DNA from: an uncultured Eubacteriales bacterium
GTDB taxonomy: Bacteria; Bacillota; Clostridia; Lachnospirales; CAG-274
NCBI GenBank assembly: GCA_902496345.1
Contig: CABVAP010000009.1
Coordinates: 1-41,683 of the forward strand
Length of the DNA: 41,683 nt
Direction: 5' to 3'
The notes below the pieces were generated by a model that was not told the origin of the DNA, searched no databases, and saw only the letters and a list, made by a program, of their open reading frames with translations. Positions 35,212 through 41,683 of the stretch are shown in pieces. Numbering within the stretch: the stretch's first letter is position 1; every line of letters starts with the position of its first letter. Made by a program: the position numbers and the translations under genes.

Positions 35212-36054
35212 TTACTTTCTATTTTTGTGTAAATCAATTCGTTCAATTATCATAGCGTTAATCTGGTTACCGGCAAGTATAAGGACAGAAATAATATTAA
35301 GCCAAACAAGCAAAATAAATACACTACCAAGACCACCATATACAACAGAAACTTTAGAAAAATTATTGACATATATGTTAAAAAATTTACTCATCAAAAG
35401 CCAGCCAAAGACAACAATCAAAGTTCCTGGAACAAGCTGTATAAATCTAATTTTTCTAAATAAGCATATTTTAAAAATAATAAGCAATATGACAAATAAA
35501 ACTCCAGCATTTATAATATAACCCGTCATACCAAAAATTTGACTTAATAATTCAGACGAGCCAATATATTCAAAAAGCATACTTTCGATTGCATCACAAA
35601 AGATAAATAAAATAAGTGATGCAATTATAAGGATAGTAAAAATAAAAACAAGGAAAATGCTAATAATTCTTGCTTTTATAAAGTGCATATCTTCAACACC
35701 AAAAGCCTTGTTTAGACCTTTTATAAGGTAGTTAAACCCAGACGAGGCACTAAATATACTAATCAAAAGACTGATAGATAAAATACTAATATTTTTGGTA
35801 AAAATAACCTCATTGATAACAACAATAAATATTTTTTTAATTTCCTCTGGCATTGAAATAACGATATTTTTAAATGATGAACTAATGTCAAGGTTAAAAA
35901 ATCCCAAAAGAGTGATAAGAAATATGATAAGAGGAAAAGCAGCTAATAACAATTTATAAGTAAGAGCATTTGCAAAATATATAAGTTCATTATCTCCAAA
36001 TCTTTTGGCAAAATCAAAGCAAAACCTAAAAACTTTCCTAAATATATTTCTCAT
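35212..36054 (-). CDS. YihY/BrkB family inner-membrane protein
   Basis: 280 aa, normal for the family, with six or so TM helices. Typical segments are ALTYKLLLAAFPLIIFLITLLGF near 30-52 (the family's 'A.ayy.llalfPlll'), SASSGFNYLIKGLNKAFGV, and the C-terminal VSVVYGGLGSVFILLVWLNIISVLILAGNQIN (the family's 'YG.lg..i.lLlWly.s..illlGaelN'). The biochemical role of this widespread family is not settled; the old ribonuclease BN name was an error. A GAAAGGGTG SD lies 11 bases before ATG. Confidence 0.9.
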   Translation of the reverse strand: MRNIFRKVFRFCFDFAKRFGDNELIYFANALTYKLLLAAFPLIIFLITLLGFFNLDISSSFKNIVISMPEEIKKIFIVVINEVIFTKNISILSISLLISIFSASSGFNYLIKGLNKAFGVEDMHFIKARIISIFLVFIFTILIIASLILFIFCDAIESMLFEYIGSSELLSQIFGMTGYIINAGVLFVILLIIFKICLFRKIRFIQLVPGTLIVVFGWLLMSKFFNIYVNNFSKVSVVYGGLGSVFILLVWLNIISVLILAGNQINAMIIERIDLHKNRK

Positions 36055-36108
36055 AAAACTTTATACACCCTTTCAAATATATTTATCTTTAACCAAAACA
36101 GAAAAATA

Positions 36109-36138
36109 TATTTAACCGAAAAGCAAGTTATAAATCAA
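36109..36138 (-). promoter_or_regulatory. possible promoter of the YihY/GAF-PAS operon
   Basis: Minus strand -35 TTGATT (36138-36133), 18-bp spacer, -10-like TAAATA (36114-36109), about 55 bp before the start codon. The -10 is weak and other A/T hexamers are near. Confidence 0.35.
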
Positions 36139-36185
36139 ATATAAAAACTTACTAAAAATCAAGTGTAAATATCCTTTTACTAAGA

Positions 36186-36370
36186 CAAGACAGATTAATG
36201 AATCTGGTGTTATCAAAATAAATTTGACATCGGATTAATCTGCCTTGCCTGCAGTTTTGTTTAAGTCAAAAACTTGTAACCGATGGCTTATTACAAAGCC
36301 TTTGATTCAAAGAGCCTAACTCTCTGAATCAATAGTGAGTCCCACCACCTAAAAGGCGAGGGACTTACTA
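36186..36370. other. structured intergenic region downstream of phosphofructokinase gene
   Basis: Five hairpins in a row with little spacing: 36186-36199/36234-36247 (14-bp arms, one mismatch), 36253-36258/36269-36274, 36285-36289/36296-36300, 36302-36314/36320-36332 (8+4 bp) and 36333-36343/36360-36370 (11-bp arms, one mismatch). No T-run follows on either strand. It could be a structured small RNA, the 3' UTR of the phosphofructokinase mRNA or a string of palindromic repeats. I do not recognise a known RNA family. Confidence 0.5.
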
Positions 36371-36375
36371 TTCAG

Positions 36376-37593
36376 TTAAAGTATAATGTGTTTAGGTAAA
36401 CCGTTCACCATAATCTGAGTCATTTCGCCTTGAATAAGAGGTCTAATGTAGTCAGTAGCTTCAGAAGTAACGTAAGTACCATCGTTACAAATCCATTCCA
36501 AAGGAACAGTTTTTTCAACGTTTGCAATTTTATCAACGTCGCAAACGTGAGTAATCATTTGGTAAGGAGCTGTAGAAATTCTTTCGAAAATAATAACTTT
36601 ACCAGTTTCACCAGCGAAAGCAGCTTCAACAGCTTTACTACCAGCGATAAAAGCTTCTTCAACGTCAGTTCTAGAAGCTATGTGAGAAGCACATCTTTGT
36701 AATGTACTAAATTCGATTGACCTAGTTTTACAGCCAATTTTTTCTTTTATAAGTTCAGTAAGATATTGGCTAGTTCCACTAAGTGATTTATGACCGAAAG
36801 AGTCAACCCCAACATTTGATTTAGCAGCTTCGCAAACATATTTACCGTCTTTAGTTTTGATACCTTCAGAGATAGCAATAACTTGAGAAATATTTTTGTT
36901 ACTTTCAACTTTAGCTAAAAACTTGTCAAAATCAAATTCAACTTCAGGAAGACAAATCATATTAACCCCTTCACAGTCGTCACCTTTAGCGAGAGAAGCA
37001 GCAGCAGTAAGCCAGCCAGCGTTTCTACCCATAATTTCAACAACTGTAACACTAGGATAGTTGTAAACAAGACCATCTCTAATAATTTCTTTAAGTGTAC
37101 TACCTATGTATTTTGCAGCACTACCATAACCAGGTGTGTGGTCAGTAACAGCGAGGTCATTGTCGATAGTTTTAGGAACGCCCATAAATCTTATATCGCT
37201 GTTAATAGCCTTTGCATATTCAGAAAGTTTTTTAGTAGTATCCATAGAGTCGTTTCCACCGATGTAGAAGAAATATTTAACTTCAAGTTTATCAAGAATA
37301 GCAAATATATCTTTATAAATCTGTTCATTTTCAGAAACATCAGGAAGTTTAAATCTACAAGAACCAAGGAAAGAAGATGGTGTACGTTTAAGGAGTTCAA
37401 TGTCAAGCCCATCTTTGATTTTTTCTTTAAGGTCAACATATCTGTTTTCAAGTAAGCCCTGAATACCATTTATCATACCATAAATTTTTTCAGAACCCCC
37501 ATCTTTTGCACATTTGAAGACCCCTGCCAAACTTGAGTTGATAACAGAAGTAGGGCCACCAGATTGCCCAACGATAACATTTCCCTTTTTCAT
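36376..37593 (-). CDS. pfp: 6-phosphofructokinase, probably PPi-dependent
   Basis: 405 aa; AAGGAGG eight bases before ATG. It phosphorylates fructose 6-phosphate in glycolysis. Motifs: GQSGGPTSVINSS at the N-terminus, IGGNDSMDT, MGVPKTIDNDL, TPGYGSAAKY, VEIMGRNAGWLTAAASLA, and later QRCASHIASRTDVEEA. The Lys in PKTIDND (ATP enzymes have PGTIDND) marks the diphosphate-using group, which is reversible and common in anaerobic clostridia. GGNDS rather than GGDGS also departs from the ATP type. Donor choice is by motif only. The gene has its own promoter and is divergent from the DAHP synthase gene. Confidence 0.88.
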   Translation of the reverse strand: MKKGNVIVGQSGGPTSVINSSLAGVFKCAKDGGSEKIYGMINGIQGLLENRYVDLKEKIKDGLDIELLKRTPSSFLGSCRFKLPDVSENEQIYKDIFAILDKLEVKYFFYIGGNDSMDTTKKLSEYAKAINSDIRFMGVPKTIDNDLAVTDHTPGYGSAAKYIGSTLKEIIRDGLVYNYPSVTVVEIMGRNAGWLTAAASLAKGDDCEGVNMICLPEVEFDFDKFLAKVESNKNISQVIAISEGIKTKDGKYVCEAAKSNVGVDSFGHKSLSGTSQYLTELIKEKIGCKTRSIEFSTLQRCASHIASRTDVEEAFIAGSKAVEAAFAGETGKVIIFERISTAPYQMITHVCDVDKIANVEKTVPLEWICNDGTYVTSEATDYIRPLIQGEMTQIMVNGLPKHIIL

Positions 37594-37632
37594 TTAAAAG
37601 TCCTCCTTGAAAGATAATTGTTTGTGTACTTA

Positions 37633-37661
37633 ATTATATCAAATAATTAATAGATATTCAA
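37633..37661 (-). promoter_or_regulatory. promoter of phosphofructokinase gene
   Basis: Minus strand -35 TTGAAT (37661-37656), 17-bp spacer, consensus -10 TATAAT (37638-37633), giving a leader of about 35 nt. Confidence 0.7.
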
Positions 37662-37761
37662 TTATAGTTTTTAATTTAACAACATTTTCTGTAATGTAGT
37701 CTAGTATGTCCGTCATTTTTACTAAAAATGCTAAAATTCAATAAAATTCTTGTCGTAAAAC

Positions 37762-37790
37762 TTGACTTATTATGAAATAAAAGTTATTAT
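37762..37790 (+). promoter_or_regulatory. promoter of DAHP synthase gene
   Basis: -35 TTGACT (37762-37767), 17-bp spacer, -10 TATTAT (37785-37790). It implies a leader of about 280 nt before the start codon, long enough for regulation. Confidence 0.6.
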
Positions 37791-37919
37791 TAAAAGAAAT
37801 ACTAATTAATTTATATAGGAAACATTGATTTATTTTTATCAAAAATAGGAAAGTTTTAATAAAAATACGATTATTACTTCTCTTATCTTTTAAAATCGTT
37901 GATTTCTTAGGTAGATTTT

Positions 37920-38056
37920 ACTTAAAGTGTTTATATAGTGATTATGCACTTTATATAAAATCAAAAACCTGTTGCCTGTTTGTATATATACGAATGCAGA
38001 AATATTAATTTGTATTTCTTTAAAAATAATAAAAATCAAATTGATTTTTAGTTTTA
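37920..38056 (+). promoter_or_regulatory. hairpin-rich leader of DAHP synthase gene
   Basis: Stems in order: TTTATATAGTG paired with CACTTTATATAAA (two-base bulge), GAAATA/TATTTC, and AAAATCA/TGATTTT just before the SD. The last is followed by TTTTAGTTTT, so it could act as an attenuator. No T-box or known riboswitch core was recognised, and no short aromatic-rich leader peptide with a good SD was found. Confidence 0.35.
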
Positions 38057-38078
38057 ATTTTGTAGAAGGAGTGTTTTT

Positions 38079-39107
38079 ATGAGTTTCACAAACATAAGAA
38101 AAATGCCATCTCCGGAAGAAATAATTGCAGAAAATCCACTTCCAGAGCATTTGAAAAAAATCAAAGCTGAAAGAGATGCCGAAATCAAAGATATTTTAAC
38201 AGGAAAAAGTAACAAGTTTATCGTAATCGTTGGACCTTGTTCTGCTGATAATGAAGATTCTGTTTGCGATTATATTTCAAGACTTGCTAAAGTAAATGAA
38301 AAAGTTAAAGATTCACTTTTCATTATTCCTAGAATATATACAGGAAAACCTAGAACAACAGGCGAAGGCTATAAAGGAATTATGCACCAGCCGAACCCAG
38401 AGAAAGCACCAAATATGTGTGAGGGTATCCACGCAATAAGAAAACTTAACATTCGTGCAATGTCTGAATCACATTTAACAGCAGCAGACGAAATGCTTTA
38501 TCCATCAAATTTACCATTTGTTGCTGACCTTTTAAGCTATATTGCAATCGGTGCAAGAAGTGTTGAAAACCAACAGCACAGATTAACAGCAAGTGGAATT
38601 GATGCTCCTGTTGGAATGAAAAACCCAACAAGTGGTGACTTAAACGTAATGTTTAACTCAATTCGTGCAGCACAATCATCTCACGATTTTGTATATAGTG
38701 GTTATGAAGTGAAAACAAGTGGAAATCCTCTTGCACACGCAATTATGAGAGGTTCTGTAAACAAACACGGTGATAATATTCCAAATTACCACTATGAAGA
38801 TTTAACAAGAGCAACAGAGATGTATTTAGATAAAGGCTACCAAAACCCAGCTATCATTATAGATACAAACCACTCTAATTCAAAGAAAAGATTTTATGAA
38901 CAACCAAGAATTGTAAAAGAAGTACTTCACAACAGAAAATACAACCCAACTTTGAAAAACATAATCAAAGGCTTTATGATTGAAAGCTACATTGAAGAAG
39001 GAAATCAGAAAATTGACGAACAGATTTATGGTAAATCAATAACTGACCCTTGCCTTGGTTGGGACGCTACAGAAGAACTCCTTTACTATATGGCTGAACG
39101 TGTATAA
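38079..39107 (+). CDS. aroF: 3-deoxy-7-phosphoheptulonate synthase, class I (AroG/AroF type)
   Basis: 342 aa; GAAGGAG seven bases before ATG. It joins phosphoenolpyruvate and erythrose 4-phosphate in the first step of the shikimate pathway. Recognised by VGPCSADNEDSVCDYI, IPRIYTGKPRTTGEGYKG, MSESHLTAAD, IGARSVENQQHR, GMKNPTSGDL, IIIDTNHSNSKKRFYEQ and MIESYIEEGNQKI. It is the E. coli-like AroI-alpha group with the usual N-terminal extension of feedback-sensitive forms; which aromatic acid inhibits it cannot be told. Monocistronic, ended by hairpins downstream. Confidence 0.93.
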   Translation: MSFTNIRKMPSPEEIIAENPLPEHLKKIKAERDAEIKDILTGKSNKFIVIVGPCSADNEDSVCDYISRLAKVNEKVKDSLFIIPRIYTGKPRTTGEGYKGIMHQPNPEKAPNMCEGIHAIRKLNIRAMSESHLTAADEMLYPSNLPFVADLLSYIAIGARSVENQQHRLTASGIDAPVGMKNPTSGDLNVMFNSIRAAQSSHDFVYSGYEVKTSGNPLAHAIMRGSVNKHGDNIPNYHYEDLTRATEMYLDKGYQNPAIIIDTNHSNSKKRFYEQPRIVKEVLHNRKYNPTLKNIIKGFMIESYIEEGNQKIDEQIYGKSITDPCLGWDATEELLYYMAERV

Positions 39108-39130
39108 AAATAAAAAATAAAAAACAAAAA

Positions 39131-39203
39131 CCGTGGGCTTTTGCCCACACCCACCACCTTTTAAAAAAGGTGGACGAAAATTTTTGTCGGAAACTTCGTT
39201 TCC
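39131..39203. other. chain of palindromes after DAHP synthase gene
   Basis: Perfect stems GTGGGC/GCCCAC (39133-39148), a 9-bp stem CCACCTTTT/AAAAGGTGG (39154-39173) and GGAAAC/GTTTCC (39189-39203). The first starts with CCGTGG, as in the terminator at 33440, which suggests a common terminator design in this genome. No strong T-run follows. Confidence 0.5.
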
Positions 39204-39291
39204 TTTCGTGTTATCGACTAAAAGTTGCTAAAATAAAATTTTTGATAAGTTCTATTAATATCATAAAATGAAAATGCTGACCTAGTTTGTT

Positions 39292-39319
39292 GGGTGTTGT
39301 GGCGATGCCCCACGGTCTT
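39292..39319 (+). repeat. second copy of 28-bp intergenic hairpin motif
   Basis: It matches 50-77 at 24 of 28 positions, starting GGGTGTTG and ending GGTCTT. Copies lie 39 kb apart in different intergenic contexts, so it is probably a dispersed genomic repeat. Confidence 0.55.
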
Positions 39320-39330
39320 TTACTGTAAAA

Positions 39331-39362
39331 AAACCTTTGGAATAAATTCCAAAGGTTTTTTT
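39331..39362. terminator. bidirectional rho-independent terminator
   Basis: Stem CCTTTGGAAT (39334-39343) / ATTCCAAAGG (39346-39355), with seven T after it on the plus strand and seven T after it on the minus strand. It ends both the DAHP synthase transcript and the convergent thrS transcript. Confidence 0.85.
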
Positions 39363-39383
39363 GTGCATTATTTTCTTACTGTA

Positions 39384-41288
39384 TTATTTTCTTACTTTGT
39401 TGTCAATTTCTTCTTTGATTTCTTTTAAGAACTCATCAACTTTTTTAGTTCCAAGGTCCTCTCCTCTGCTCTTGATAGCAAGTTCGCCATTTTCAGCTTC
39501 TTTTTCTCCAACAACAAGAAGGTAAGGGATTCTTTGAAGTCTAGCTTCTCTGATTTTGTAACCAATTTTTTCAGCTCTGTAGTCAGCCTGAACTCTAATT
39601 CCGTTGTCTTGTAAAGTTTTAACAACTTTTTCAGCATAACCGTGGAATTTTTCAGAAATAGGTAAAACAGTAGCTTGAACAGGAGCAAGCCAAGTTGGGA
39701 AACTACCTGCAAAATGTTCAGTAATGATACCGATAAATCTTTCGATTGAACCAAATACAACACGGTGAATCATAATAGGTCTGTGTTTTTCGTTGTCAGC
39801 TCCAACATATTCAGCCTCAAAACGGAGTGGTAATTGGAAGTCAAGCTGAATTGTACCACATTGCCAAGTTCTTCCAAGGCAGTCTTCAAGGTGGAAGTCA
39901 ATTTTAGGGCCATAGAAAGCACCGTCACCCTCATTAACAACATAGTCCATACCAAGGTCATCAAGTGCAGCTCTAAGACCTTCTGTTGCAACTTCCCAAT
40001 CTTCATCGCTACCCATACTGTCTTCAGGTCTTGTAGAAAGTTCAACGTGATATTTAAATCCGAAAAGGCTGTAAACTTCATCAATTATTCTAACAACGCC
40101 TTTAATTTCATCTTTAATCTGGTCAGGAGTCATAAAGATATGAGCATCGTCCTGAGTAAAACATCTAACACGCATAAGACCGTGTAATTGACCAGATTTT
40201 TCGTGACGGTGAACAAGACCAAGTTCGCCCATTCTGATAGGTAAATCTCTGTAAGAGTGTTGAGTTGATTTATAAACAAGAAGTCCACCAGGGCAGTTCA
40301 TAGGTTTGATAGCAAAATCTTCATCATCAATAACTGTAGTATACATATTGTTTTTGTAGTGACCCCAGTGACCAGAAGTTTCCCAAAGTTTTCTGTTAAG
40401 CATCATAGGAGTAGAGATTTCAACATAACCTTCTCTTTGGTGAATTTCTCTCCAGAAATCAATAAGAGTATTTTTAAGAACCATACCTTTAGGTAAGAAG
40501 AAAGGAAAACCAGGGCCCTCTTCCATAAAAGTAAATAAACCAAGTTCTTTACCAAGTTTTCTGTGGTCACGTTTTTTAGCTTCTTCAATTTTAGCAAGAT
40601 ATTCTTCAAGGTCAGCATTTTTAGTAAAAGCAGTACCGTAAATTCTTGTGAGCATTTTGTTTTTTTCGTTACCTCTCCAGTAAGCACCGGCAACAGAAGT
40701 AAGTTTAAAAGCTTTAACAAGTTTAGTAGAAGTGAGGTGAGGACCAGCACAAAGGTCTGTAAAATCGCCTTGTTTGTAGAAAGAAATAACAGCATCTTCA
40801 GGAAGGTCGTTTATAAGTTCAACTTTGTAAGGTTCGTCTTTTTCTTCCATAAATTTAATAGCTTCAGCTCTAGGAAGTTCAAATCTTTCAAGTTTAATAT
40901 TTTCCTTAACGATTTTTTTCATTTCTTTTTCGATTGCGTCAAGTTCGTCAAGAGTAAAAGGTTCTCTATCAAAGTCATAGTAAAATCCTTCATCTGTTGC
41001 AGGTCCGATAGCAAGTTTAGTCTGTGGGAAAAGACGTTTAACAGCTTGAGCAAGGATATGAGAAGCTGTGTGACGGAAAGCTCTTTTTCCCTCTGGGCTG
41101 TCAAAAGTAAGGATACTAAGTTCACAGTCTTCATTAATTTCAGTTCTTATATCAACAACATCACCGTTTAAAAGACCAGCACAAGTATTTCTTGCAAGAC
41201 CCTCGCTGATGTCTTTAGCAATATCAAGAACAGTAACGCCTTTTTCATATTGTTTAGCAGTTCCGTCTTTTAATGTTACATTAATCAT
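39384..41288 (-). CDS. thrS: threonyl-tRNA synthetase
   Basis: 634 aa, full length; AGGAGG about 10 bases before ATG. Domains in order: TGS (1-62; VTLKDGTAKQYEKGVTVLDIAKDIS), second additional/editing domain (HTASHILAQAVKRLFP and the later DLCAGPHLTSTK), class II catalytic core (MLNRKLWETSGHWGHY, MNCPGGLLVYK, FTQDDAHIFM, YGPKIDFHLED, GTIQLDF, HRPIMIHRVVFGSIERFIGIITE) and anticodon-binding domain to the end. It charges tRNA-Thr with threonine. Regulated by the T-box leader upstream. Confidence 0.97.
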   Translation of the reverse strand: MINVTLKDGTAKQYEKGVTVLDIAKDISEGLARNTCAGLLNGDVVDIRTEINEDCELSILTFDSPEGKRAFRHTASHILAQAVKRLFPQTKLAIGPATDEGFYYDFDREPFTLDELDAIEKEMKKIVKENIKLERFELPRAEAIKFMEEKDEPYKVELINDLPEDAVISFYKQGDFTDLCAGPHLTSTKLVKAFKLTSVAGAYWRGNEKNKMLTRIYGTAFTKNADLEEYLAKIEEAKKRDHRKLGKELGLFTFMEEGPGFPFFLPKGMVLKNTLIDFWREIHQREGYVEISTPMMLNRKLWETSGHWGHYKNNMYTTVIDDEDFAIKPMNCPGGLLVYKSTQHSYRDLPIRMGELGLVHRHEKSGQLHGLMRVRCFTQDDAHIFMTPDQIKDEIKGVVRIIDEVYSLFGFKYHVELSTRPEDSMGSDEDWEVATEGLRAALDDLGMDYVVNEGDGAFYGPKIDFHLEDCLGRTWQCGTIQLDFQLPLRFEAEYVGADNEKHRPIMIHRVVFGSIERFIGIITEHFAGSFPTWLAPVQATVLPISEKFHGYAEKVVKTLQDNGIRVQADYRAEKIGYKIREARLQRIPYLLVVGEKEAENGELAIKSRGEDLGTKKVDEFLKEIKEEIDNKVRK

Positions 41289-41341
41289 AAAAATATGTCC
41301 TCCTAAAAAATAAAATAAATTTTTTCAAAGTATAAAGCAAT

Positions 41342-41577
41342 AAAAAAGTCCCTTTTTCTCATAAAGAAAAAAGGGACGACATAATCGTGGTTCCACCCAA
41401 ATTCAGCTATAAAATAGCTCTCAAAAAATCCTTAACGCAGATAATACGTACTTTATTAGAGTCGCTCAAAGGTGGTTTCAATCATAAGCCATACATAAAA
41501 CGGTCACAGAAGACTAAAAAGCCCCGTTTCTCTCTGTAAGACAGCAAATAACCTACTTGTCCTCGTCAATGCTTTAT
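41342..41577 (-). promoter_or_regulatory. T-box leader of thrS
   Basis: The minus strand shows the conserved T-box TGGGTGGAACCACG (41399-41386), followed by a terminator (GTCCC...GGGAC, 41377-41348) with a six-T tail ending at 41342. Upstream is a stem I region with an AGAGAG motif. Thr codons ACC occur at 41504-41502 and in AAACCACC at 41478-41471; I cannot say which is the specifier. Uncharged tRNA-Thr would pair with the T-box and prevent termination. Confidence 0.93.
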
Positions 41578-41581
41578 AATA

Positions 41582-41609
41582 ATTATATCACTAAAATTTT
41601 TTCTGTCAA
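41582..41609 (-). promoter_or_regulatory. promoter of thrS
   Basis: Minus strand -35 TTGACA (41609-41604), 16-bp spacer, -10 TATAAT (41587-41582), just before the T-box leader. Both boxes match consensus perfectly. Confidence 0.8.
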
Positions 41610-41683
41610 GCAAAATTTTAATTTGAATCACGTCAATCTAATTTGGTAATAAAACTGTAACATTAATCAATGCAATAAAATAG

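Noticed and set aside
36333..36370. Rho-independent terminator of phosphofructokinase gene
   Set aside because: Good stem, but no T-run on the exit side.

Overview
The window is 41.7 kb of AT-rich chromosome from a low-GC Bacillota, most likely a clostridium of the Lachnospirales type. The evidence is strong purine-rich Shine-Dalgarno (SD) sites, a T-box leader on thrS, a probably PPi-dependent phosphofructokinase and consensus -35/-10 promoters. The genus cannot be named from the sequence.

About 33 kb (199-33424) is one divergent contractile injection system (CIS) locus with no capsid, terminase or integrase genes. From a 360-bp control region (about 26553-26919), which holds back-to-back promoters, the minus-strand operon runs leftward. 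Its order is sheath, tube, a terminator-like hairpin, a 121-aa tail-assembly-like protein, a 69-aa protein, a second tube-fold protein with a coiled-coil tail, a roughly 1240-aa Asn/Phe/Tyr-rich protein, a Cis7-type tube/adaptor, a gp27-like hub, a separate gp5-like spike, gp25, two large baseplate-J proteins, a P2 gpI-like protein and an eCIS-type 'YFYGKLL' protein. It ends with four envelope proteins: a pseudokinase-like/TM/LysM protein, a multi-TM sensor with a degenerate cyclase domain, a TM/MORN protein and an exported TolC-like coiled-coil protein. The plus-strand operon encodes a Gln/Pro-repeat protein with hydrophobic segments (candidate cargo or translocator), a small acidic protein that looks like a secretion chaperone, and two paralogous tandem-AAA ATPases of the eCIS kind.

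Taken together, this looks like a contractile machine in a Gram-positive cell with its own dedicated membrane and wall module. That suggests an envelope-anchored device rather than a freely released particle; this is inference. No tail-terminator (Afp16-like), classical tape-measure (Afp14-like) or spike-tip (PAAR-like) gene is visible. Two genes, the sheath and the second AAA ATPase, share an odd leader: a strong SD about 35-38 nt upstream of the ATG, with a hairpin between them that would restore normal spacing if folded.

To the right lie ordinary genes: a membrane GAF/PAS sensor and a YihY-family membrane protein (minus), a phosphofructokinase (minus), a class I DAHP synthase (plus) and threonyl-tRNA synthetase with its T-box leader (minus). 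Several intergenic regions (1-198, 33435-33522, 36186-36370, 39131-39362) are chains of hairpins. One holds a 54-bp pair of IS3-like ends nested in a terminator stem, and one 28-bp hairpin motif occurs at both ends of the window.
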